A stretch of 64,000 nt of DNA from Phil1 sp964487565 (GTDB lineage: Bacteria > Bacillota > Clostridia > Christensenellales > CAG-138). The translations under genes and the position numbers were made by a program. Shown here one piece after another: positions 39,710-48,569 of the stretch (position 1 is its first letter; every line of letters starts with the position of its first letter). Under the pieces are notes generated by a model that saw nothing but the letters and a program-made list of their open reading frames with translations, had not been told where the DNA came from and made no database searches. The stretch is from NCBI GenBank assembly GCA_964487565.1, contig CAZARN010000006.1, forward strand, positions 1-64,000, in the 5' to 3' direction.

Positions 39710-42070
39710 TCAGTCCTGTATTTCCGTATCCTCGATCTCCATTTCATCAGGCATCTGCGGCGCATATTCGCTTGCGCCTGAAACATTCAGGCTTATGCGG
39801 GCGCTCGAGACGCCGGCAACGCTTCTCCCTGCAATGGTAAGCTTTGCATGCACCGGCACAACATGATATGTATATGTTCCCGGCGCAAGGCCTTCGTCCT
39901 CATAGCGAACCGCGCCGGAGCCGCCGTTCCATTTTTTCACCGCTTCTTCCTGCCCGCCGTCTTTTGAGCGATAAAGAATATATACCGCGTTCGATTCCGA
40001 AGCGTTGAATTTCACCACGGGTATCCCTTCAGGCGAAAGCGACACCCCAAAGCCGTGCACGGCGGATGGAACCGACCAATACGATGTGCTCACATCAGGT
40101 TCTGTGCCCAAGGCGAAATACTCCTTTATGGTGCTGTCGGATGGTGTGAAGGCGTTTGCAAGCACGCTCATGTGTTGTTCTTTTAACGTATATGAATCAA
40201 GCTTCACCTCAATTATGCCCTCAGGCACATTGAACGCCGGAGCATCCTGCACGCTCGGATAAATATATGAATAAAGCCGAGAAAGCATAAGCGCAGGATA
40301 ACTGCCGCCCGTGGCTTCTCCGGGAAGGGCGCCGTCGTTTGACGAATCGTACCCCATCCATACGCACGCGGAATACTGCGGGCTGTACGCTGCCATCCAT
40401 GCGTCCCTGTTGCCCTCTCCCTCGCCCACGGTACCTGTTTTTCCCGCAAGGCCAAGTCCGAGTTCACCAAGTCTTCTGCCTGTGCCTTCGCTTATCGCAC
40501 TTTGCAGCATGCTTGTGAGAATGAAAGCATTCTCTTCGCTCATAACCCTCAGGCGATCGTCTTCTTTCGTATAAACAGCGTTTCCGTCCGAATCGGTTAT
40601 ACAGCGTACAAAATACGGCGTCGCGTATTCTCCGCCGGCGGCAAACGACGCATATGCGCCTGCCATTTCAAGCGGAGAAACGCCGTATGAGAATCCGCCG
40701 AGTGCAAGCGTGAGGCTCGTATCCGCTTCATCGAATTCAACGCCCACAGATGCCGCAAAATCCTTGCATTTGTTCACGCCTATGTCTTCCATCAACTTCA
40801 CGGCAGGCACGTTGAGCGAACGCTTTACGGCTTCACGCATTGTGACCCAGCCATAGTATTTATCCGCAAAATTGCGCGGCGAATAACCGTTGAAATCCGT
40901 GCGCTCATCAAGTATAAGCGACGCGGCCGTATATCCTGCGTATTGCAGCGCCGGCGCATATACGATCACGGGCTTTATCACGGATCCCGGCTGCCTTCTT
41001 ATATCAGTTGCACGGTTGAACGAATATGTCGCAACGTTTTCCCTTCCTCCTATAAGCGCTGTTACGGAAGCGTCGTCCGTCTTTACGACAGCGATAGCCC
41101 CTTCGCAGTCATCGGCAGGAAAAAGCTCATCATCGTCGAACAACTCATCGCAAAGCGACTGCATCCCCGTATCCTGCGCGGTATATATCCTGTATCCCGA
41201 ACTTAAAAGCGCTGTCCTGTCCATGCCCGTTATGCTCATCGCCTCGTCGAGCGCCGCTTCTATATAGTAACTGTCGTTCGTTTGCGCGGCGGGGATTATG
41301 GTAAGCGGTTTAGCTTGTGCGGCCGTCTTCTCTTCCTCGCTTATATATCCGTACTGTTGCATGAGCGAGAGAATATTGTCCCGTCTGTTTTTAGAGGCTT
41401 CCGGCGCGATATGGGGCGCATACTTCGATGGCGACTTAAGTATTCCTGCAAGCGTAGCGCCCTGTTCCAATGTCAATTCCCCGCAATGTATGCCGAAGTA
41501 ACCCAGAGAGGCTGCTTCCACGCCATAGTATCCGCGGCCGAAGTATACATAGTTGAGATACATTTCAAGTATCTCGTCTTTTGTGAACTGCTTTTCCATC
41601 TGATACGCAAGCACAGCCTCCTCAAGCTTGCGCGATATCGTTTTTTCGGCGCTGAGGTGGCTCAGTTTAATCAATTGCTGTGTTATAGTCGACGCGCCCT
41701 GCACATAGCTTCCGGCCTTTATATCCTGCCATGCCGCGCCAAATATGCGTATCACATCAATGCCCGGATGCTCATAGTATCTTGCGTCTTCAGCCGAAAT
41801 GAACGCTTTCTGAACATAAAGCGGTATCTCATCAATTGCGACCCAAACGCGGTCTTCCCCGGAATCGAGCCGGGTCAGCTCCTCGCTTTGCGAATCATAA
41901 ACGATGAGCGTCTGCGCGGCGGAGGTGATCCTTTCAGGATCAAAATCCTTCCATGCGTCAAGGCTGAGTATCTTCACCGCGAAAAAAAGGACGAATGCCG
42001 TCACCGCTGAAGCGATGATAAGCAAAACCGTCCTCAACATCCTGCCAAACAGACTTTTCTTCTTTTTCAT
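39710..42070 (-). CDS. Class A penicillin-binding protein (PBP1A-like)
   Basis: The 786-residue bifunctional enzyme has an N-terminal membrane helix. The glycosyltransferase domain carries SAEDARYYEHPGID, QGASTITQQLIK and MYLNYVYFGRGYYG. The transpeptidase domain carries SxxK in QPGSVIKPV, SxN in KRSLNVPA and KTG in AGKTGTVGE. A C-terminal region from about residue 650 looks like a fibronectin-type fold ending in an acidic tail (EMEIEDTEIQD). The ATG at 42070 has GGAGG 7 bases upstream. It follows the DUF5685, DnaJ-like and membrane-protein genes, probably in one operon. Confidence 0.93.
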   Translation of the reverse strand: MKKKKSLFGRMLRTVLLIIASAVTAFVLFFAVKILSLDAWKDFDPERITSAAQTLIVYDSQSEELTRLDSGEDRVWVAIDEIPLYVQKAFISAEDARYYEHPGIDVIRIFGAAWQDIKAGSYVQGASTITQQLIKLSHLSAEKTISRKLEEAVLAYQMEKQFTKDEILEMYLNYVYFGRGYYGVEAASLGYFGIHCGELTLEQGATLAGILKSPSKYAPHIAPEASKNRRDNILSLMQQYGYISEEEKTAAQAKPLTIIPAAQTNDSYYIEAALDEAMSITGMDRTALLSSGYRIYTAQDTGMQSLCDELFDDDELFPADDCEGAIAVVKTDDASVTALIGGRENVATYSFNRATDIRRQPGSVIKPVIVYAPALQYAGYTAASLILDERTDFNGYSPRNFADKYYGWVTMREAVKRSLNVPAVKLMEDIGVNKCKDFAASVGVEFDEADTSLTLALGGFSYGVSPLEMAGAYASFAAGGEYATPYFVRCITDSDGNAVYTKEDDRLRVMSEENAFILTSMLQSAISEGTGRRLGELGLGLAGKTGTVGEGEGNRDAWMAAYSPQYSACVWMGYDSSNDGALPGEATGGSYPALMLSRLYSYIYPSVQDAPAFNVPEGIIEVKLDSYTLKEQHMSVLANAFTPSDSTIKEYFALGTEPDVSTSYWSVPSAVHGFGVSLSPEGIPVVKFNASESNAVYILYRSKDGGQEEAVKKWNGGSGAVRYEDEGLAPGTYTYHVVPVHAKLTIAGRSVAGVSSARISLNVSGASEYAPQMPDEMEIEDTEIQD

Positions 42071-42122
42071 GCTCGCGCCTCCAGGCATATTCTTGCCACG
42101 GGCGCGCAATTATAAACGGATT

Positions 42123-42665
42123 TTATCTTCTCGGCACAAGGTATGGCCTTATTCGCTCGTTATAGAATTTCTGGCATATGAAGTGCAGGACGTCAAAAGC
42201 GGCAAAAGACGCTTCGAGTATGACGATCAAAGCCCAGACAGGCAGGTCAAAACCGGCGATCGTCGCTGCAAAATCATATGACAACCAGCCGATAGCGACC
42301 AATATCGCAGCGCCGGCAAATACGTTGCAGTAAAGCATCCTCAGACAGAACTCCAGTATTCTGTCACCCGTTCTTCCTGTTATGAACGCACGAAATATGC
42401 CGTAATGACCAATAAGCGCAACATATATTGCAGCATACATCTTATCCGGTATTATCATGAAGCTTATTGCGGCGGATGCGGCAAACGTAAGTATGGCGGC
42501 CACGAACGCGGATTCGGAAGCAAGCACATATATGAATACGGATGACAAAAACATGCATGCGATTTTCATTGTCGGAAGCACGCTTGCGGCATAAAGCGAG
42601 AGCACCGTCAGCGCCGCGCACATTGCGCCGTATGTGATAAGCTTCGACGGACTGAGCTTTCTCAC
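42123..42665 (-). CDS. Polytopic membrane protein of unknown function
   Basis: The 180-residue protein has five or six hydrophobic segments (about 10-30, 34-54, 58-72, 76-92, 108-130 and 138-158) and basic ends. The layout resembles small S-component or MreD-like proteins, but I see no diagnostic motif. Translation starts at GTG, 8 bases from GGAGG. It lies 13 bases after the DnaJ-like gene and 52 bases before the class A PBP gene, suggesting an envelope link. Confidence 0.65.
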   Translation of the reverse strand: MRKLSPSKLITYGAMCAALTVLSLYAASVLPTMKIACMFLSSVFIYVLASESAFVAAILTFAASAAISFMIIPDKMYAAIYVALIGHYGIFRAFITGRTGDRILEFCLRMLYCNVFAGAAILVAIGWLSYDFAATIAGFDLPVWALIVILEASFAAFDVLHFICQKFYNERIRPYLVPRR

Positions 42666-42678
42666 TGTTTTATCCTCC

Positions 42679-43314
42679 TCAGCAGCAACGGATCAGATCT
42701 CCGCCCATACATTCGCAGCAACAATCCGCGCAAAGAAGGCTGCTGCACATATCGCAGCCCGAACAACCGCCGCCGCTGCTTCTGCGCGAAGCATTCTGCG
42801 TATACGGATTATCGGTATTGCGAAGGGTTTTATATGCCTGAGCATATTCCGCGTTGCCCGGTTCCTGATGATATGCGCGGCCGATATAATCGCGCGCTTT
42901 GTCATACCAGCCCTCGCGCAGATAAATGATCCCGTACAGATAGTACCACTCGGCATTGCGCGTTTGTATGCTTTCAAGGATGCTTCGCGCCCCTTCCAGA
43001 TCGTTTGCGTTTATGCGCTCGCGCGCCCGTGCAAACTCCGCAGCCGAAGGGCCCGAATATGCGCCTCCCTGCCCGCTGTATCCATATGAGGAATAGCCGG
43101 AAGCTCCGCTTGAGGCCGTGGTTTGCGACGTCTTTTTTGTCAGCTGGTCATAAGCCTCGTTTACATCTTTAAGCTTCTCGTTGGCTAGCTCCTTCAGATC
43201 CGGATCCTGATATTTGTCCGGATGGTATTTTTTAACAAGCGCAAGATACGCAGCGCGTACTTCCTCCTGCGAGGCGTCAGGTTTTATTCCGAGTACCCTG
43301 TACGGATCGTTCAT
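42679..43314 (-). CDS. DnaJ-like J-domain protein with cysteine-rich tail
   Basis: The 211-residue protein begins with a J domain (residues 1-62) including the HPD motif at 31-33, so it should stimulate an Hsp70 ATPase. A Ser/Gly/Tyr-rich linker follows (62-88), then helices resembling a TPR-like repeat (AEFARARERINANDLEGA and YYLYGIIYLREGWYDKA). The C-terminus holds about ten cysteines in some 30 residues (GGGCSGCDMC, CADCCCEC, RCC). Classical DnaJ zinc repeats (CxxCxGxG) are absent. GGAGGAAAGG precedes the ATG. The gene start lies within the end of the DUF5685 gene. Confidence 0.85.
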   Translation of the reverse strand: MNDPYRVLGIKPDASQEEVRAAYLALVKKYHPDKYQDPDLKELANEKLKDVNEAYDQLTKKTSQTTASSGASGYSSYGYSGQGGAYSGPSAAEFARARERINANDLEGARSILESIQTRNAEWYYLYGIIYLREGWYDKARDYIGRAYHQEPGNAEYAQAYKTLRNTDNPYTQNASRRSSGGGCSGCDMCSSLLCADCCCECMGGDLIRCC

Positions 43315-44137
43315 CCTTTCCTCCAAGCACGGTCTCTGTTTTCATGAAACAGCCCATTCGCAAAATATTATCCAGTATATCCTGTTCGCTCTTCATGTCA
43401 AGAAGCTCAAACGCCGAAACCGCCTGCGAAAGCGAATAATTCATCAGGAACGCAGCCCGCTGCTCATCAGCTCCCGTTATATTGAATATGTTGTAGCTGC
43501 CGTGCTTAACATCCGCTTCCCTGTCAAACCATGCGTCGGCGACATATATCCATTTCCCGAGATTATATCCGAGCGCGTTCATCGGTTTTTGCGTTTTGAT
43601 CTCGTCTGGCGCAAGCATCTCAAAACATTTGCCAAGCATCTTTCCGAATGCGTCCGGCGCTGCATCAAGCTCGCCTGAACGGCTTTGCTCTATCCTATGG
43701 AGCGATTCCGTTCCCCGTATTATCACCTCGTCAAGCGGTCCGCAACGTTCCCTGGCCTTTTTATATGCCCCTTTGAGCAATACCCGCCCAACAGCCGCAC
43801 GCTGCGAGTTATTATCGCATATATCGTCCTCAAGCTTTGCATATGCAAGAAGAATGTTGAGGTCGGCGGCAGCTTGTATCGACGGACTCGGTTCCATCGT
43901 CGGTTTTGCGCCCGCAAACGGCTTATATGCGCAGCGCTCTTTACCGCAAACGTTCATTTCACCGTTTATACCTGCAAGCAGCATGGCGGCAAATGTCGTG
44001 TCATAATTGAGAAAAACACGCGCGGCTTCGCCATAGCTTTTACCGATAGCCCTGCATACCCCGCAGTAATATGCGTTGTATCGCACGGCCTCGCGCACGC
44101 GCAGTTCCTCTTTATTCGGGATCACATATCCAAACAT
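43277..44137 (-). CDS. DUF5685-like protein
   Basis: The 286-residue protein matches my recollection of the DUF5685 family: it opens with MFGYVIPNKEELRVREA and has an early cysteine pair, YYCGVCRAIGKSYG. A second cysteine motif is KERCAYKP. The rest is helical and polar, with no membrane segment. Function is unknown. The ATG at 44137 was chosen on the family opening although its ribosome site is weak. It overlaps the J-domain gene by 38 bases, so the two are probably made together and may interact. Confidence 0.72.
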   Translation of the reverse strand: MFGYVIPNKEELRVREAVRYNAYYCGVCRAIGKSYGEAARVFLNYDTTFAAMLLAGINGEMNVCGKERCAYKPFAGAKPTMEPSPSIQAAADLNILLAYAKLEDDICDNNSQRAAVGRVLLKGAYKKARERCGPLDEVIIRGTESLHRIEQSRSGELDAAPDAFGKMLGKCFEMLAPDEIKTQKPMNALGYNLGKWIYVADAWFDREADVKHGSYNIFNITGADEQRAAFLMNYSLSQAVSAFELLDMKSEQDILDNILRMGCFMKTETVLGGKDERSVQGTRNKT

Positions 44138-44166
44138 CTCATACCGTCTTTGCACACATTTTTTAG

Positions 44167-44195
44167 ATTGTAACATAAATTACGCCAATATCCAA
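44167..44195 (-). promoter_or_regulatory. Promoter of the DUF5685-dnaJ-like operon
   Basis: Minus-strand -35 TTGGAT (44190-44195), 17-base spacer, -10 TACAAT (44167-44172). Confidence 0.6.
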
Positions 44196-44252
44196 GTTAT
44201 GCTCCCGTTTTGTGCTCTCCGGCGCCAAGACGCAAAATTTACTCTTTGGTAC

Positions 44253-44281
44253 TTTATAAATCGATCCGCATTTGTTATTAT
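44253..44281 (+). promoter_or_regulatory. Possible promoter of the tdk operon
   Basis: -35 TTTATA (44253-44258), 17-base spacer, -10 TATTAT (44276-44281). The match is moderate. Confidence 0.4.
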
Positions 44282-44340
44282 GTATACGCCTCTTACGGCA
44301 CATTGCGGCGTAATTGCCGACATGATAAGGAGCAATATCG

Positions 44341-44931
44341 ATGGCCAAGCTTTATTACCGTTACGGGGCGATGAGCTCCAGCAAAACCGCAAACGCCATA
44401 ATGGTCAAATATAATTACGGCGAGCGCGGGCAAAACGCGCTTCTTGTCAAACCGCGCATCGACGTGCGCGACGGCGTGCATACGATAAAATCCCGCTCGG
44501 GGCTTTGCGAGGAATGCGTGATTTTTGACGAGATTGATATTGAAGCCGTGAAAGCGCATGCGTATGACTGCATCATCGTGGACGAAGCGCAGTTCCTTTC
44601 AAAAGGAGACGTTCTGCTGCTCACCGATATAGTTGATTTATATAACGTCCCCGTGATATGCTATGGCCTGCGCGCAGATTTTTCCGGCAACTTTTTTCCC
44701 GGCAGCATGTGGCTCATGGCATGGGCCGATACCATTGAGGAGGTCAAAACCATTTGCTGGTGCGGAAGAAAGGCCACATGCAACGCCAGGCTCGACGGCA
44801 ATGGCGGAATAACCAAGATCGGGGAACAGGTCGTTCTCGGCGCTGACGATAAATATATCGGCCTCTGCCGCAAGCATTGGCGCGAAGGCGATCCCGGCCC
44901 CGGACTCAGAAAAAAGGAGACCAACGATTGA
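44341..44931 (+). CDS. tdk: Thymidine kinase (type II)
   Basis: Thymidine kinase phosphorylates thymidine in nucleoside salvage. The 196-residue protein has the P-loop GAMSSSKT near the N-terminus, Walker B IIVDEAQFLS, the lasso/substrate region CYGLRADFSGNFFPGS, and the structural zinc cysteines in CWCGRKATCNAR and LCRKHW. AAGGAGC lies upstream of the ATG. It is followed after one base by a deoxyribosyltransferase-like gene. Confidence 0.94.
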   Translation: MAKLYYRYGAMSSSKTANAIMVKYNYGERGQNALLVKPRIDVRDGVHTIKSRSGLCEECVIFDEIDIEAVKAHAYDCIIVDEAQFLSKGDVLLLTDIVDLYNVPVICYGLRADFSGNFFPGSMWLMAWADTIEEVKTICWCGRKATCNARLDGNGGITKIGEQVVLGADDKYIGLCRKHWREGDPGPGLRKKETND

Positions 44932-44932
44932 A

Positions 44933-45331
44933 ATGAGGTTCTATATTGCAAGCGGACTTGAGAATATCGACAGAGTGAAAACTGTAATAGGTATTCTCAC
45001 CGAAAAGGGACACGAAATCACTCACGACTGGACGCTGCACGGCGACGTGCGCGGCGAAGGTGAAGAAGCCATGAACTCCGTTGCGAACGCAGAGGCTTTT
45101 GCGGTGATATCATCCGATTGTGTTATCCTTATGCTCCCCGGCGGTCGCGGAACGCACACGGAGCTTGGTCTTGCGCTCGCCAGCCGTTCAAACAAGCGCA
45201 TCATACTTTGGTCGGAAACCGGCGACGAATTCGGCGGCGGAGAAAAGACCTGCGGCTTCTATCATCACAGCGCTGTCGAACGGCTTTGCTGCAGTTTTGA
45301 CGAACTGCTCGATTATGTGAAAGAGCTTTGA
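44933..45331 (+). CDS. Nucleoside 2-deoxyribosyltransferase-like protein
   Basis: The 132-residue protein resembles the nucleoside 2-deoxyribosyltransferase/DNPH1 family: MRFYIASGLENIDRVK opens the Rossmann-like fold. SDCVILMLPGGRGTHTELGLALA contains the GxGTxxELG-type motif, with the Glu that would serve as nucleophile. It lies 1 base after tdk, so both steps of deoxynucleoside salvage would be made together. Whether it transfers deoxyribose or hydrolyses deoxynucleotides cannot be told from the sequence. Confidence 0.78.
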   Translation: MRFYIASGLENIDRVKTVIGILTEKGHEITHDWTLHGDVRGEGEEAMNSVANAEAFAVISSDCVILMLPGGRGTHTELGLALASRSNKRIILWSETGDEFGGGEKTCGFYHHSAVERLCCSFDELLDYVKEL

Positions 45332-45343
45332 TTCCTGCATGAA

Positions 45344-45371
45344 AGAGCCGCCCGACGGGCGGCTCTCTTTT
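45344..45371. terminator. Terminator between the tdk and Nudix operons
   Basis: AGAGCCGCCCG (45344-45354) pairs with CGGGCGGCTCT (45356-45366), followed by CTTTTC. It separates convergent operons and could work in both directions. Confidence 0.75.
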
Positions 45372-45904
45372 CATATATTGTTTTTCAGGCATTGCAATGC
45401 TGCAAGTTCTCTTTTTTGTATAAAACGACGCTGTTCCCTCGTGTGTATTACATTTCCCGTCAGTCGTATCGCTTCGTCGAGACTCACCCATAAAAGCTTT
45501 GTGCCGTGTTCGGTTTCATCCGGCATCAGGCGCTGCGCCTCTTGTTCCCCAAACATTGACGCAATAAAATAATATGAATACTGGGTGAAGTCATAATTGC
45601 CCCTGTTCTCATATATATAGCCGAGACTGCGTATGATCCGCACATGGCATCCTGTTTCCTCGAGGCTTTCACGAACCGCCGCCGCAATGGCGTCCTCGCC
45701 GTTCTCAAGTCCCCCGCCCGGCAGCATATACAGCTGCCAATCCTCAATATACATCAACGCCAGCCTGTTTTGTTCATCAAAGAAAGCCGCGCGCGATGCA
45801 AGCCTCGGCGGTTTTGTTGATCTCACTTTGCCTCCGGTTATATCCTCATCCGTGATCGACGCTATGCGCTCAAGGCCGAATGTGATATCCCCCGGCATAT
45901 TCAT
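45371..45904 (-). CDS. Nudix hydrolase
   Basis: The 177-residue protein contains a full Nudix box: GGGLENGEDAIAAAVRE followed by SLEETGC, with the metal-binding REXXEE. The substrate is a nucleoside diphosphate derivative, unspecified. The start codon overlaps the flavoprotein stop by 4 bases (ATGA). It ends at the terminator shared with tdk. Confidence 0.88.
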   Translation of the reverse strand: MNMPGDITFGLERIASITDEDITGGKVRSTKPPRLASRAAFFDEQNRLALMYIEDWQLYMLPGGGLENGEDAIAAAVRESLEETGCHVRIIRSLGYIYENRGNYDFTQYSYYFIASMFGEQEAQRLMPDETEHGTKLLWVSLDEAIRLTGNVIHTREQRRFIQKRELAALQCLKNNI

Positions 45905-46377
45905 TGTATTCTTGACCTTTTACCGCTCCAGTATTGTATGTCGAGCTTCAGCATCGTGACCTTGTGGAGATTGCGTTCAAGCACGCCCGCGGTCAGAGCG
46001 TCGTCATCAGGGCCGTATTTTCTTGCGATAAGCTCAAGCGCGTCTTTTTTCTCCGGCGAATCATCGGGGATCATATGTATTTGACCAAATGCGATAGCGC
46101 TTTCAAAAACTGCGTTGTATTCCTCCGATATTATCTTCTCTTTGCCCACAACGCAAAATGAACAGTTCGGATTCTCTGCAATGGCTTCAAGCTTGTGGCC
46201 TGCTTTTGCGCTGTGAAAATACACTGCGCCGTTTTCATAGCAATAATTCACCGGAACAGCATACGGCATACCGTCGATGTCGCACAAAGCGAGCACGCCG
46301 TGCGTGTTCTCTCTCAATATCCGCTCAATCGACGCATCGTCAAGTTTGAGCGCGGCTTTCCTCAATTCGTATTTCAT
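45901..46377 (-). CDS. Pyridoxamine 5'-phosphate oxidase-like flavoprotein
   Basis: The 158-residue protein is of the split-barrel FMN-binding family (NimA-like / Pyridox_ox_2). Signs are HGVLALCDIDGMPYAVPVNY, YFHSAKAGHKLEAIAENP and NCSFCVVGKE. Members include nitroreductase-like resistance proteins and proteins of unknown substrate. It overlaps the MATE gene upstream and the Nudix gene downstream by 4 bases each. Confidence 0.85.
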   Translation of the reverse strand: MKYELRKAALKLDDASIERILRENTHGVLALCDIDGMPYAVPVNYCYENGAVYFHSAKAGHKLEAIAENPNCSFCVVGKEKIISEEYNAVFESAIAFGQIHMIPDDSPEKKDALELIARKYGPDDDALTAGVLERNLHKVTMLKLDIQYWSGKRSRIQ

Positions 46378-47762
46378 TGCAAAGCATCCTTTCTTTCAAG
46401 CGCTTTCATCGCTTTTTTGAACTGCACCGCAAATAGTATTGCTGTAAATGTGACCGCGATCAGATCCGCGACAGGCTCCGCCGTATAGACAGCCATTGTT
46501 TTGTTGCCCGGGAAAATCGCCGGCATCAGGTAGATGAGCGGCAGCAGAAGGACAAATTTTCTCACGACCGCAACAGCGATCGAAGCCTTCGCGTTCCCAA
46601 GAGCGACAAAAAGCATCTGGCAGGCGATCTGTATGCCGAACATGAACATAACGGCGAAATATCTTCGCATTGCTGCCGATGTAAACTGCACAAGCTCGGC
46701 GTTCGGCGTGAATATTCCGGCAAAAACCTGCGGGAACAACATCACCAGCGCCCAAAGCGTACATGAATAGATCAGGCTTGATGTAAGCAGCAGCTTAAAT
46801 GTCTTCTTCACGCGATCGGCGTCGCCTGCGCCGTAGTTATAGCTTGCGATCGGCTGCGCTCCCTGTCCCAGGCCCTGTAAAGGCATCATGGCAAATTGCA
46901 TTACGCTCGTAAGTATCGTCATTGCGCCAACGGCAATATCGTCGCCGTATTCCAGAAGCGACGAATTGAAGCATACGGATATTACGCTTTCGCTGGCGCT
47001 CATAACAAAAGGCGCAAGCCCCAGTGCGATGCAGGGCAGTACAATTGCCGATTCAGGTTTGAAATACTCGCCTTTGAGCTTCAGCCCTGTTTTCTTTCCG
47101 GCAAGGAACAGCACGACCCATGCGCAGGAGACCGCCTGCGAGATTATCGTTGCAAGCGCCGCGCCTTCCACGCCCATATCAAATGCAAAAATAAAAAGCG
47201 GATCAAGCACGATGTTCAGCACTGCGCCCAAAAGCACGGTGAGCATGCTGATCTTTGTGAAGCCCTGTGCCGTTATGAACGCATTCATGCCAAGTGTAAG
47301 CTGAACAAAGATCGTGCCGATCGCGTATATATTCATGTATGATACGGCATATCCTATCGTGTTTTCGCTCGCGCCGAAAACCATCAGCAGATCGCGGTCC
47401 CAGATAAGAAGCGCCGCTGTGAGCGCAACCGATATTATTATCTGAAGCGTGAAGCATCCGCCCATTATCCGTTCGGCTGAAGCACTGTCACCGCGGCCCA
47501 TTGCTATCGAAGCGCGCGGCGCGCCGCCCGAACTGACAAGCGCCGCAAATGCCGCGACGATCATTATCATCGGCAGGCAAACGCCGACGCCCGTCAGCGC
47601 AAGAGCACCTTCTCCCTCAATATGCCCGATATAGATCCTGTCCACGATATTATAGAGCATATTGATGATCTGTGCCGCCACTGTCGGCACCGCAAGCTTT
47701 GCCAAAAGTTTACCGACAGGTTCCGTGCCCAAAAAACTGCTTTTGTTTGCTTTACTTTCCAT
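46374..47762 (-). CDS. MATE family efflux transporter
   Basis: The 462-residue membrane protein has twelve predicted helices in two halves and the family features ALTGVGVCLPMIMI, GQGAQPIASYNYGAGD and NIVDRIYIGHI. MATE proteins export cationic drugs or metabolites using Na+ or H+ gradients. A short ribosome site (GGAG) lies very close to the ATG. It heads a three-gene operon with the flavoprotein and Nudix genes, whose shared purpose might be detoxification; that is an inference. Confidence 0.9.
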   Translation of the reverse strand: MESKANKSSFLGTEPVGKLLAKLAVPTVAAQIINMLYNIVDRIYIGHIEGEGALALTGVGVCLPMIMIVAAFAALVSSGGAPRASIAMGRGDSASAERIMGGCFTLQIIISVALTAALLIWDRDLLMVFGASENTIGYAVSYMNIYAIGTIFVQLTLGMNAFITAQGFTKISMLTVLLGAVLNIVLDPLFIFAFDMGVEGAALATIISQAVSCAWVVLFLAGKKTGLKLKGEYFKPESAIVLPCIALGLAPFVMSASESVISVCFNSSLLEYGDDIAVGAMTILTSVMQFAMMPLQGLGQGAQPIASYNYGAGDADRVKKTFKLLLTSSLIYSCTLWALVMLFPQVFAGIFTPNAELVQFTSAAMRRYFAVMFMFGIQIACQMLFVALGNAKASIAVAVVRKFVLLLPLIYLMPAIFPGNKTMAVYTAEPVADLIAVTFTAILFAVQFKKAMKALERKDALQ

Positions 47763-47771
47763 TCTCCATCA

Positions 47772-47800
47772 ATAAAGGCCGGATAGCCTCCGGCCTTTAT
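47772..47800 (-). terminator. Terminator of the udk-like/exoA/ltaE/GDPD operon
   Basis: ATAAAGGCCGGA (47772-47783) and TCCGGCCTTTAT (47789-47800) form a perfect 12-bp stem with a 5-base loop. The U-tract is built into the stem foot and is otherwise short, so strength is uncertain. Confidence 0.6.
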
Positions 47801-47816
47801 CCTTCGTCTGTAAATC

Positions 47817-48539
47817 TTATTTTATTGCTTCGCGCGCCTTGTCCGGATAATTTGTTATTACCGCGTCAACATCAGCCTCCGCAAGCTCCGCGATAACTTT
47901 CTCATCGTTGCATGTCCACGGGTGAACGTCTATTCCCGCTTTTTTACAGCCTTCGAGCACTCCGGGCGCCATCGCCGCCAAATAATGCGGATGTATGGCG
48001 TCAGCATGGAGATAGCTTGCATATACCCACGGATCTACCATGCCTTCAGAATAAAGCAGACCGATCTTCGCCTTGGGATCAAGCTCGCGTATTTTCATCA
48101 GCACAAAGTGATTGAATGATGAGTATATTATCCTTCCCTGCATGCCCATCTCACGTTCAAGCTTAATAAGCTCGTCCCATATGCCGTAATATATCACCAC
48201 GTCGCATTTGACTTCGACGTTTATCACAAGCGACGTCGGTTTCAAAAGGCCGTACACCTCCCTGAGCGTCGGTATACGGATGTTCGAGAACCCGGCCATT
48301 CCGTATGAGAAATCCAGCTTTTTAAGTTCCTGACACGTCATGTCCACAACACGGCCATGTCCGTTTGACGTTCTGTCAACTTTTTCATCATGGATGACCA
48401 TCAGCTTGCCGTCAGAGCTCATATGCACGTCAAGCTCTACGCCGTCCGCACCCATCTCCGCAGCCATTTTGAATGAAGGGATCGTGTTCTCCGGGGCATA
48501 GCCCGAAGCGCCCCTGTGCGCCCATATCTTCGTTGCCAT
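47817..48539 (-). CDS. Glycerophosphodiester phosphodiesterase
   Basis: The 240-residue TIM-barrel enzyme hydrolyses glycerophosphodiesters from phospholipid breakdown to glycerol-3-phosphate and an alcohol. Motifs are WAHRGASGYAPENTIPSF, the metal pair in VELDVHMSSDG, the second histidine in VIHDEKVDRTSNG, and VNVEVKC. No signal peptide is seen. GGGAGG 7 bases upstream sets the ATG at 48539. It is the last gene of its operon. Confidence 0.93.
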   Translation of the reverse strand: MATKIWAHRGASGYAPENTIPSFKMAAEMGADGVELDVHMSSDGKLMVIHDEKVDRTSNGHGRVVDMTCQELKKLDFSYGMAGFSNIRIPTLREVYGLLKPTSLVINVEVKCDVVIYYGIWDELIKLEREMGMQGRIIYSSFNHFVLMKIRELDPKAKIGLLYSEGMVDPWVYASYLHADAIHPHYLAAMAPGVLEGCKKAGIDVHPWTCNDEKVIAELAEADVDAVITNYPDKAREAIK

Positions 48540-48569
48540 ATAAATACCTCCCATATGGATTTGACGGTT

